A program made the translations under genes and the position numbers. A DNA stretch of 64,000 bases from Aegilops tauschii subsp. strangulata. Its lineage: Eukaryota; Streptophyta; Magnoliopsida; Poales; Poaceae. The notes under the pieces were generated by a model. That model saw only the letters and a program-made list of their open reading frames with translations. It was not told the DNA's origin and searched no databases. The DNA is taken from NCBI RefSeq assembly GCF_002575655.3, contig NC_053039.3, forward strand, positions 375,573,633 through 375,637,632. Reading direction: 5' to 3'. Numbering within the stretch: position 1 is the first letter of the stretch; each line of letters starts with the position of its first letter. This document shows positions 36,681 through 46,431 of the stretch, one piece after another.

Positions 36681-36889
36681 CTGTGTGGGATGTACATACG
36701 AACCGAAACATTTTCCCTGGATTGACTGTGTAGGATGTACATAAGAACAGAAACGTATTCCTTGGATTGTCTGTGGGTGATATACATACGAACGGAAATG
36801 TTTTTCTGGAATTCACCGTGTGGGATGTACATACCTACGAAAATGTTTTTCTCGGATTACCGTGTGGGATGTACATACCTACGGAAATG
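36681..36889. repeat. 45-bp tandem repeats next to CACTA 2 terminus
   Basis: Five units start at 36681, 36726, 36771, 36816 and 36860, each beginning c(c/t)gtgtgggatgtacatac and containing gaaa(c/t)(g/a)tttt. Four are 44-45 bp long and the last is cut at about 30 bp. They lie within 400 bp of the transposon end. Subterminal repeats are typical of CACTA elements and serve as transposase-accessory binding sites in the En/Spm system. Confidence 0.8.
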
Positions 36890-37077
36890 ATTGGGTTTCA
36901 ATGCCTCGCCCGATCGCACACGGCCCCAGCCTGTGTCCCAGAAGGGCCTATCCCCAACAATTTCTGGGTCGTGTGGGAAGGACCCCCCCTATCGCCCACA
37001 CTCACTTGGCGACGGTTCCGAATGCTGTCGTGGAAAGGGGTTAAAAACCGTTTGTATAGCACCGACGCGTACTAGTG

Positions 37078-37848
37078 TAAGCAAAATAAGATGCATAAAA
37101 GATAAACATCACATGCAATCAAAATATGTGGCATGATATGGCCATCATCATCTTGTGCCTTTGATCTCCATCTCCAAAGCATCGTCATGATCTCCATCGT
37201 CACCGGCTTGACACCTTGATCTCCATCGTAGCGTCGTTGTCATCTTGCCAACTATTGCTTCTACAACTATCGCTACCGCATAGTGATAAAGTAAAGCAAT
37301 TACATGGCGATTGTATTTCATACAATAAAGCGACAACCATAAGGCTCCTGCCAGTTGCCGATAACTTTTACAAAACATGATCATCTCATACAATAACTTA
37401 TATCACATCATGTCTTGACCATATCACATCACAACATGCCCTGCAAAAACAAGTTAGACATCCTCTACTTTGTTGTTGCAAGTTTTACATGGCTGCTACG
37501 GGTTTTCTAGTAAGAACCATTCTTACCTACGCATCAAAACCACAATGATTTTTCGTCAAGTGTGTTGTTTTAACCTTCAACAAGGACTGGACGTAGTCAA
37601 ATTCGATTCAACTAAAGTTGGAGAAACAGACACCCGCCAGCCACCTTTATGCAAAACAAGTTGCATGTCTGTCGGTGGAACCGGTCTCATGAACGTGGCC
37701 ATGTAAGGTTGGTCTGAGCCGCTTCATCCAACAATACCGTCGAATCAAAATAAGACGTTGGTGGTAAGCAATATGACTATTATCGCCCAAAACTTTTTGT
37801 GTTCTACTAGTGCATATCATCTACGCATAGACCTGGCTCGGATGCCAC
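37078..37848 (-). other. Angela 2 leader region and primer-binding site
   Basis: Homologous to 16942-17699 of Angela 1. It begins at the CACTA border with taagcaaaataagatgcat. The primer site has decayed to TGGCATCCGAGCC (minus strand, near 37834-37847). No gene is present. The whole gag-pol region that should lie to the left is gone. Confidence 0.75.
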
Positions 37849-39587
37849 TATTGGGGAACGTAGCATGCAATTTAAAAAAATCCTATGATCACGCAAGATC
37901 TATCTAGGAGATGCATATCAATGAGAGGGGGAGAGTGTGTCCACATACCCTCGTAGACCGAAAGCGGAAGCGTTAGGTTAACGCGGTTGATGTAGTCGAA
38001 CGTCTTCGTGATCCAACCGATCAAGTACCGAACGTACGGCACCTCCGAGTTCTACACATGTTCAGTTCGATGATGTCCCTCGAACACTTGATGCAGCAAA
38101 GTGTCGAGGCAGATTTTTATCAGCACAACGGCGTGGTGACGGTGATGGTGATGTGATCCGTGCAGGGCTTCGCCTAAGCACTACGACGATATGATCGGAG
38201 GAGTAAACTGTGGAGGGGGACACCGCACACGGCTAAGAAACAACTGTTATGCTTTGGGGTGCCCCTGCCCCATATATAAAGGAGGAGGGGAGGAGGCCGG
38301 CCCTAGGGGCGTGCCCAAGTGGGGGGAAATCGACTAGAACTCCCAATCCTAGTCAGCCCCCCTTTCCTTTCTTTTGGAGGTGGAAAAGGGAAGGAGAGGG
38401 AGAGGGAGAAGGAGAGGAGAAGGAAAGGGGGCGCGCCCCCTCCCCTTTGTCCAATTCGGACTCCCTTGGGGAGGGGGCGCCACCCCTTGCGAGCTCCCCT
38501 CTCTCTCCCCTATGGCCCATGTAGGCCCAATACTTCCCCGGGGGTGTTCCGGTAACCCCTCGATACTCCGAAAAATACCTGAACCATTCCGAAACCATTC
38601 TGGTGTCTGAATACCATCGTCCAATATATCAATCTTTACCTATCAGCCATTTCGAGACTCCTCGTCATGTTCGTGATCTCATCCGGGACTCCGAACAATC
38701 TTTGGTCACCAAAACACATAACTCATAATACAAATCGTCATCGAACGTTAAACGTGCGGACCCTACTGGTTCGAGAACTATGTAGACATGCCAAGACTCA
38801 TCTCCGATCAATAACCAACAGCGGAACCTGGATGCTCATATTGGTTCCTACATATTCAACGAAGATCCTTTTTGGTCAAACCGCAATGACAACATACGTC
38901 ATTCCCTTTGTCATCGGTATGTTACTTGCCCAATATTTGATCGTCGGTATGTTCATACCTAGTTCAATCTCGCTACTAGCAACTCTGTTTACTCGTTCCA
39001 TAATGCATCATCCCGCAACTAACTCATTAGTCACATTGCTTGCAAGGCTTATAGTGGGGTGTATTACCGAGAGGGCCCAGAGATACCTCTTTGATACTCA
39101 TAGTGACAAATCCTAATCTCGATCTATGCCAACCCAACAAACACCTTTGGAGACACCTGTAGAGCATCTTTATAATCACCCAGATACGTTGTGACATTTG
39201 ATAGCACACAAGGTGTTCCTCCGGTATTCGGGAGTTGCATAATATCATAGTCAAAGGAATATGTATAAGTCATGAAGAAAGCAATAGCAATAAAACTTTA
39301 CGATCATTATGCTAAGCTAACGGATGGGTCTTGTCCATCACATCATTCTCCTAATGATGTGATCCCGTTCATCAAATGACAACACATGTCTACGGTTAGG
39401 AAACTTAACCATCTTTGATTAGCTAGTTATGTAGAGGCATACTAGGAATACTTTGTTTTGTCTATGTATTCACACATGTATCAAGTTTCCGGTTAATACA
39501 ATTCTAGGATGAATAATAAACATTTATTATGATATAAGGAAATATAAATAACAACTTTATTATTGCCTCTAGGGCATATTTCCTTCA
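37849..39587 (-). repeat. 5' LTR of Angela 2 (1739 bp)
   Basis: Bounded by tattgggg at 37849, a mutated tgttgggg terminus, and catatttccttca at 39587. A minus-strand TATA box lies near 38270-38280 (complement of catatataaagg). The outer flank cgagg (39588-39592) would be one target copy in element D. Confidence 0.85.
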
Positions 39588-41930
39588 CGAGGAGGGTACC
39601 ACGGGCGGCTCCTCCCGAAGCAGCGTTGGTCCTGCAGTGGGGGTGCCGCTGACGGCTTGAAGAGTCGTTCCTCGAAGATGCTAGGCTGCTGAGGGTGGCG
39701 CTGGGACGCCCTCTTGGCGATGTCATCTGCCTCCTTGTTCGTGCCACATGGTACGTGCTGCAATTCCAAGCCCAAGAATCATTTCTCAATTTTGCGTACC
39801 TCTTCAAGGTATGCCTCCATGTGCTCGTCCTTTGGCTTGTACGCCTTGTTGGAGAAATTAACGAGGGGCTGGGAGTCGCCCCTGAGGGTGAGGCGCCTGA
39901 CCCCCAGAGCTGCCACGGCCTTGAGGCCGGCGATCAGGCCCTCGTACTCGGCGATGTTGTTGGAGACCATCTCGCCATGCTGGAAGCAGAGTTGCACGGT
40001 GTAATAGAGCTTGTCCTGGGTAGGCGAAATGAGTACGGCTCCAGCCCCTGCGCCCTGGCGTGCAAACGCGCCATCGAAGTACAAGACCCAACCATCTGGT
40101 GCTTCATCTCCGGGCGTGAGGGAGCGATTCTCGCCCACTTCTTGGTTAGGGGCGTCAGTCCATTCTGCCACAAAGTCAGCGAGGGTCGTGCCCTTGATGA
40201 CTCTGGTGGTGCTGAATTCCAGCTGCAATGCCTGCAACTCGATGTTCCATTTAGTAACCCTTCCCGCGGTGTTGGAGCTCCGAAGCACCATCTCCAAGGG
40301 GTATGCGGAGACAACCTTGATGGGGTGGCCTTGGAAGTAGTGACGCAATTTCCTGGAGGCAACGAGGAGCGCGAGTAGGAGCTTTAGTGGCATGGGGTAA
40401 CGCGCTCGTGCGTCACGCATCACCGTGCTGACGAAGTACACGGGATGCTCGACGAAGGAGGAGGCGTCGGTGACATCCTATCCCTCCTAAGACGAGGGAG
40501 CCTCAAGAGCTTGGTCGACTGGTGGGGCAGTCGTGGCCTCAGGAGCTTTGTCATCCGGAAGCTGCAGTGGTGTGGCCTCAAGAGCTTTGTCGTCCGGAGG
40601 CTGTAGTGGTGTGGCCTGGCGCGGGGCTCTACGCCGCGGCTCCGCACCCGCGCGCTCTTCCCGGACTGCCACAAGTGCCACGCTGGCCGAGTGAGGCGTG
40701 GCAGCCAGGTAAAGCACTAGGGGCTTAAGAGGACGAGGTGCCACCATCACCGGTGGGCTGGTGAGGTACTTCTTGAGGTCCTGGAAGGCCGCCTCAGCCT
40801 CCGGAGTCCATTTGAACGGGCCCTTCTTCTTCATCGCTGGAAGGTCGCGCCGGCGTTGCGTAGCCCGAGCGACATGCATGTGTAGCAGCACACCCCACAC
40901 GGGGTTAGGAAAGCCGTCTTCTCAACATCCTTCACAGCCATCTTGATTTGGTGGTAGCCCGAGAAACCGTCCAGGAAGCACAGCAAGTCACACTCGGCGG
41001 TGGAGTCGATGATCTGATCGATGCCCAAAAGGGGAAAAGGGTCCTGAGGGCAAGCCTTGTTGAGGCTTGTGAAGTCGACGCACATGCGCTCCTTCCCGCC
41101 CTTCTTTGGGACAATGACCAGATTCGCCAGCCAATCCGGATGCCGCACCTCTCGAATGACGCTGGCCTCTTGCAGTTTGTGAACCTCCTGGATGATGAAC
41201 GACTGCTTCTCCGGGGCTTGCTGCCTCACCTTTTGCTTCACGGGGCGCGCGCCAGGGCACACCATTAGATGGTGCTCGATCACTCCTCGCGGGACACTGA
41301 CCAAGTTCGTTGCCTCCCAGGCAAACAAGTCCTTGTTCGCATGAAGGAAGCTGACCAGCACCTCTTCCTAGCTCGGGAGGAGGCCGGCGCCTATGGTGAA
41401 GGTGGGGCCTGGCTCCCCATCGTTGCCGAATGGCACCTGCTTCGTCTCGTCCCGGTCTTGGGAGAACAACTGCTTCTTCTTTGCCGGTGCGGCCTCCGGG
41501 ATCTCCGGAGCTCCCTCTGCACTTGGTCGCACGGCCGCCGCGACCTTGAAAGTGAGCTTGAGGGCCATGAGTGCATCCTTGGTGTCCCCCACCATGGTGA
41601 GGATGCCGCTGCTCCCCGGCATCTTCATGACGTTGTACCCAGGGTGGGTCGCTGCCATGAACTTGGCGAGGGCCGGATATCCGAGAATGGCATTATACGG
41701 GAAGCTCATTCGGGTGACGTCGATGTCGATGAGCTCGGTGTGGTAGTTGTTGCGCGTGCCAAAGGTCACGGGAAGGTGGATCTGCCCCAGAGGGTAGGTG
41801 GAGCCGTTGGTGACCCCCGAGAAAGGCTTGGTGGGGAGAATCCGGTCGTAAGGCACATGAAGCAGGCCGAAGGCCTCCACGGAGAGGACGTTGAGACAAC
41901 CGCCGCCGTCGATGAGGGTCCTAGTGACTG
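39588..41930 (-). pseudogene. pol: pol of element D: protease, deleted RT, RNase H
   Basis: The protease has TLIDGGGCLNVLS (41895-41930) as active site and ILGYPALAKFMA downstream. RT (40831-41361) shows PVKQKVRQQAPEK, WLANLVIVPKKGGKERMCVD and CFLDGFSGYHQIKMA, so the first catalytic Asp is present. After LGLRNAGATFQR the reading jumps to KKKGPFKWTPEAEAAFQDLK in another frame near 40860; the YVDD-containing palm segment is missing. A Pro/Asp-rich repeat segment follows (40494-40618). RNase H (39779-40441) has VLYFDGAFARQGAGAG, NNIAEYEGLIAGL and LRGDSQPLVN, with the D, E and D catalytic residues in place. A stop near 41364 and shifts near 40830, 40470 and 39776 break the frame. Confidence 0.85.
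40494..40618 (-). repeat. 39-bp tandem repeats between RT and RNase H of element D
   Basis: Units starting gtggcctcaggagctttgtc at 40533 and gtggcctcaagagctttgtc at 40572, with a divergent third unit at 40494-40532. They encode repeats of ATPLQPPDDKALE on the minus strand. The segment replaces a normally conserved linker. Confidence 0.75.
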
Positions 41931-42572
41931 CAACGTTGCAGATAGTGGGGGGGGGCAGAGCATGGGGAGCGCACCGGCACCGATCGTGGTCTCGGGGTGG
42001 TCCCTGGAGTCGAAGACGAGGTCGGCCTCGGGCACCGCCCAGCTAGGAGGAGCCCCCTGCCGTGACTGGGCGGCCCCCACCTGTCGGAAGAACTGCTTGG
42101 CGTGGCGGCTTGAGGCAGGCGCCTGCAACCCGCCGAGGATAGCCGCGACAGCGTGGGGCACCGGTGCTGCGAAGCGTGTGATGAAGAGATCACGCAGCTC
42201 TTCCCAGGAGGTCACCAAAGATTCCGGCAGGTTGGGCAGCCAAGAGCGAGGCACACCTGTAAGGGCCATAGGGAGCCAGTTTGCCACGACCTTGTCGTCG
42301 TCGCCCGCCACCCAGATGGCCTCCGCGTACACCTGGAGACTCTCCGTGGGGTCCATCGCGCCGTCATACCGTGGCGGCAACTCCGGCCTGAACTTCAGCT
42401 GCAATCGCACCTGCCGCAAGGCGAGGGAGAAGGCTCGTAGGCCCATGATGCCTCCGAACGCGCCTAGCGGTCCGGTGGGTGGAGCGGCGCCTGCCATGGA
42501 ACCCGAGCAGCAAGGATGAAGTGCGGCTGATGAAGAGGCAGACCTCCGACACGCCCCTACCTGGCGGGCCAA
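41931..42572 (-). pseudogene. gag: gag of element D
   Basis: Capsid motifs are PPRYDGAMDPTESLQVYAEA, VVANWLPMALTGVPRSWL and SWEELRDLFITRFA, typical Retrotrans_gag. After the capsid the frame runs through TIGAGALPMLCPPP and shifts at a run of nine C/G at about 41948-41956. Beyond it the protease frame continues (ICNVAVTRTLIDGGG). No zinc knuckle is seen, so part of the C-terminal gag may be deleted. Confidence 0.75.
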
Positions 42573-42677
42573 ATGTCGGATTCAGGGCTCCGCGGACCCA
42601 AGAAAGGTTTGAACACTGGGGCGTGTGCGAATAACTCAACCTCCCCAGCCAACCAGTTCATCATCCCCATGGCCTAG

Positions 42678-44339
42678 TGATGTCTACTACGCAACCTTCT
42701 TCTTATAGACGTTGTTGGGCCTCCAAGTGCAGAGGTTTGTAGGACAGTAGCAAATTTCCCTCAAGTGGATGACCTAAGGTTTATCAATCTGTGGGAGGCG
42801 TAGGATGAAGATGGTCTCTCTCAAACAACCCTGCAACCAAATAACAAAGAGTCTCTTGTGTCCCCAACACACCCAGTAAAATGGTAATTTGTATAGGTGC
42901 ACTAGTTCGGCGAAGAGATGGTGATACAAGTGCAATATGGATGGTAGATATAGGTTTTTGTAATCTGAAAATATAAAAACAGCAAGGTAACTAATGATAA
43001 AAGTGAGCGTAAACGGTATTGCAATGCTAGGAAACAAGGCCTAGGGTTCATACTTTCACTAGTGCAAGTTCTCTCAACAATAATAACATAATTGGATCAT
43101 ATAACTATCCCTCAACATGCAACAAAGAGTCAATCCAAAGTCACTAATAGCAGAGAACAAACGAAGAGATTATGGTAGGGTACGAAACCACCTCAAAGTT
43201 ATTCTTTCCGATCAATCCATTGGGTTATTCCTATAAGTGTCACAAACAGCCCTAGAGTTCGTAGTAAAATAACACCTTAAGACACAGATCAACCAAAACC
43301 CTAATGTCACCTAGATACTCCAATGTCACCTCAAGTATCCGTGGGTATGATTATACGATATGCATCACACAATCTCAGATTCATCTATTCAACCAACACA
43401 TAGAACCTCAAAGAGTGCCCAAAGTTTCTACCGGAGAGTCAAGACGAAAACGTGTGCCAACCCCTATGCATAGGTTCATGGGCAGAACCCGCAAGTTGAT
43501 CACCAAAACATACATCAAGTGAATCAATAGAATAACCCATTGTCACCACGGTTATCCCACGCAAGACATACATCAAGTGTTCTCAAATCATTAAAGACTC
43601 AATCCGATAAAATAACTTCGAAGGGAAAACTCAATCCATTACAAGAGAGTAGAGGGGGAGAAACATCATAAGATCCAACTACAATAGCAAAGCTCGCGAT
43701 ACATCAAGATCGTATCACCTCAAGAACACGAGAGAGAGAGAGATCAAACACATAGCTACTGGTACATACCCTCAGCCCCGAGGGTGAACTACTCCCTCCT
43801 CGTCATGGAGAGCGCTAGGATGATGAAGATGGCCGCAGGTGAGGGATCCCCCTCCGGCAGGGTGCCGGAACAGGGTCCCGATTGGTTTTTGGTGTCTACA
43901 GAGGCTTGCGCCGGCGGAACTCCTGATCTATTATGTTATCCGAAGGTTTTAGGGTATATGGGTATATATAGGAGGAAGAAATATGTCAGGGGAGCCACGA
44001 GGGGCCCATGTGGGTGGAGGGCGCGCCCAGGGGGGTGGGCGCGCCCCCCTGCCTCGTGCCTTCCTCGTTGATCCTCTGACGTGCACTCCAAGTCTCCCGG
44101 ATTGCTTTCTTTCCAAAAATAACTTTCCCGAAGGTTTCATTCCGTTTGGACTCCATTTGATATTCCTTTTCTGCAAAACACTGAAACAAGGGAAAAACAG
44201 GAACCGGCACTGGGCTCTGGGTCAATAGGTTAGTCCCAAAAGTAATATAAAAGTGCATAATAAAGCCCATAAACATCAAAAACAGATAATATAATAGCAT
44301 GGAACAATCAAAAATCATAGATACGTTGGAGAAGTATCA
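42678..44339 (-). repeat. Solo LTR 2, gypsy type (1662 bp)
   Basis: Bounded by tgatgtctactacgc at 42678 and ggagaagtatca at 44339, flanked by perfect 5-bp repeats cctag (42673-42677 and 44340-44344). No internal sequence is present. The minus-strand start (TGATACTTCTCCAACG) matches the head of solo LTR 1, but its other end is different. A TATA-like gggtatatatagg lies near 43960. Confidence 0.9.
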
Positions 44340-44548
44340 CCTAGCTCGCTAAACAAGGAGGAGGAAGAACACAGTAGTTTACCCAGGTTCGGGCCACCTT
44401 GCGGTGTAATACCCTACTCCTGCTTTGGGTGGATTAGCCTCATGAGGGGCTGAGGATGAACTAGTACAGTGGAAGTACAACCTCATGAGGTTGCTCTTGT
44501 GAGGGAGTGAGCTGAGGATTCCATCCTCCCTCTATGGTGGTGGCTAAC

Positions 44549-44563
44549 CTATATATATAGAGG
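44549..44563 (-). promoter_or_regulatory. TATA box in element D LTR
   Basis: Minus-strand CCTCTATATATATAG, just downstream of a GC-rich segment, in the position expected for the LTR promoter. Confidence 0.55.
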
Positions 44564-45127
44564 CCTCGGTCCTCTTCCCCCAAAGCGTAGGCAGGAAGGG
44601 AGCCCACAGTGGCCAATTTGAAAGGGGACAAGTAGTACATCTTATCCTGACGAAAGGTGGTCTTCGCCTGCAAAGCTTCTGGTCATAACGCCGTGGTGGG
44701 CTCGGGGATGACATCCGTCCTACCGTCCTGGCGGTCTTGGTCTTGTTGCACGGGAATGGAAACCTTTGGGTGATTCCTCGGGACCCCGCTCCTGCGCTTG
44801 CCTCCTTAGCACCAAAGAGGAAAACTGCTGCTATGCGCCCGCCTGGCCTTGGTCGTCATGGCTTGCGTCACCCGAACCTCAGGAGGTGGGCACCTACATA
44901 GAAATCTCTGCTCCTCGGGAGCCAGCCTGGGGAGGCCGCTCCCTCCGGAGGTCTTGATGTCGCCCACCTCACGAGGCTTGGCCCCTCGAGAGGATCTTGT
45001 CTTGAGGATGCCGCAGATGGGCCATACCAGGCCGTCGATGGAGCCATGCCGTGGTCCGCAGGCAAGCAAGCATGCGTACCCTGTTTCCCAGAACGCCGAC
45101 AACCCCCTTTGGTGGTGGTGTGTCTAG

Positions 45128-46353
45128 TCCATGTATTTCTTCAATAGGAGGTAAATTTTAACACCCTCTGCTTTTATACCTTTTTTCCTTCATACTTTTC
45201 TTTGCTTCTTGCATATCTTAAGGACTGAGATATAAGGTACGCATCTTCTTCGGCTTAGGCGGTGGTTCAGGAAGAGTCCAATCATCATAATTTTTAAATA
45301 TGTTATTCAATAATTCCTCAGCTTGTCCAATAGTTTGTTCCCTGAAAACACAACCAGCATAATTATCTAGGAAGTCCCTAGAAGCTTCGGTTAGTCCATT
45401 ATAGAAGATATCAAGTATTTCATTTTTCTTAAGAGGATGATCAGGCAAAGCATTAAGCAATTGGAGAAGCCTCCCCCAAGCTTGTGGGAGACTCTCTTCT
45501 TCAATTTGCACAAAATTAAATATTTCCTACAAGGCGGCCTATTTCTTAGGAGCAGGAAACTATTCTTCAGAGAAGTAATAAATCATATCATGTAGACTAC
45601 GCACACAACCAGGAGCAAGAGTATTGTACCATAGCTTAGCATCACCCTTTAATGAGAACGGAAATAATTTGAGAATGTAGTAGTAGTGAATCTTCTCATC
45701 ATGAGCAAATAGGGTGGCTAAATCATTTAATTTAGTAAGGTGAGCCACAACAGTTTCAGTTTCATAGCCATGGAAAGGATCAGATTCAACCAAAGTAATT
45801 AACTCCAGGTCGATAGACAATTCATAATCCTTATCATCAACAAAGATAGGTGAAGTAGCAAACTTAGGATCAAATTTCATTCTAGCATTCAAAGAATTTT
45901 CTTTCAGTTTGCATATAATTTCTTAAGATCATCTCTATCATTCCAAGCAAAGAAATCTCTAGTTGTCTCCTCATCCATAACATAACCTTCAGGTACCTTA
46001 GGCAATTCATATCTAGGAGAGCTAGGTCTAATAGGTGTTTCAAGAATTTTAGTTTCAAGTACTTCATCAGTTTCAGCATTGTCAATATCTTTAGCTCTAG
46101 CAATTTGTTCATCAAGAAAATCACATAGTGGCACATTATCAACAAGCAAGGTACTAGCATCATCACGAGTATCATTCATAGCAGAAGTAGCATCTTCAAT
46201 AGCTTGCGACATATCAGGATTAATAGCATGTGGCGGTGTTGCAAGTTTACTCAAAATAGAAGGTGAATCAAGTGCAGAGTGTGATGGCAATTCCTTACCT
46301 CCCCTCGTCTTAGAGGAAAAAATATTAGTCTTGGTATCTTTTAGATTCTTCAT
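45128..46353 (-). pseudogene. gag: gag of gypsy C, broken
   Basis: Starts MKNLKDTKTNIF at 46353. A frameshift near 45900 joins to NARMKFDPKFATSPIFVDDK, and capsid blocks PFSLKGDAKLWYN and SLPQAWGRLLQLLNALP follow. Stops lie between 45512 and 45560. The order and motifs match the gypsy A gag throughout. It shows the intact KLFPFSLKG context where gypsy A has its first stop. Confidence 0.8.
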
Positions 46354-46402
46354 AATGATAAATAGATAATAATCCCAAGTGACTCAACAAATATAGCTAT
46401 GC

Positions 46403-46420
46403 TCCGCGGCAACGGTGCCA
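46403..46420 (-). other. Primer-binding site of gypsy C
   Basis: Minus-strand TGGCACCGTTGCCGCGGA, 11 bases inside the LTR end, with one or two changes from the gypsy A site. Confidence 0.7.
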
Positions 46421-46431
46421 GAAAAAGTTCT

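Larger units (their letters stand above)
32771..37077 (+). mobile_element. CACTA transposon 2 with B3-domain gene (left end missing)
   Basis: The right terminus gcgtactagtg at 37077 is the inverted form of CACTAGTACGC, a CACTA end, followed by taa as the possible 3-bp flank. Just inside lie 45-bp tandem repeats (36681-36889). The left end does not show a CACTA terminus and abuts Angela LTR at 32770, so it is truncated. It carries a small basic ORF (32776-33000) and a multi-exon gene ending in a B3 domain. No CACTA transposase (Tnp2-type) domain is visible. It is a non-autonomous or truncated copy lying in Angela 2. Confidence 0.7.
39588..45101 (-). mobile_element. Tat-like Ty3/gypsy element D (3' side missing)
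   Basis: A GC-rich minus-strand gypsy element with gag, protease, RT and RNase H in order, and an 861-bp 5' LTR split by a solo LTR. The primer site after the LTR is close to TTTGGCCCGCCAGGTAGGGG (42552-42573). Integrase and the 3' LTR are absent because Angela 2 abuts at 39588. The flank beyond the LTR is acccc (45102-45106). The Tat lineage is suggested by the pol motifs and RNase H order. Base composition differs sharply from the neighbouring AT-rich elements. Confidence 0.75.
42574..45101 (-). repeat. 5' LTR of element D, split by solo LTR 2
   Basis: The two LTR parts are 42574-42677 and 44345-45101, about 860 bp together. The inner end tgtcggattcagg is beside the primer site; the outer end is gaacgccgaca, the complement of TGTCGGCGTTC. 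The outer part contains a minus-strand TATA box at 44549-44563. Confidence 0.75.

Noticed and set aside
36681..36889. Regular direct repeats that could suggest a CRISPR-like array
   Set aside because: The units are contiguous with no unique spacers, and the genome is a plant; they fit CACTA subterminal repeats.
39695..42519. Long plus-strand frames opposite element D
   Set aside because: They are shadows of GC-rich gag-pol codons on the minus strand; the minus-strand translations carry clear protease, RT and RNase H motifs.
42678..44339. Considered as the LTR of a longer element extending into 44345-45101
   Set aside because: Perfect CCTAG duplications flank exactly this segment, and the sequence on both sides belongs to the element D LTR.
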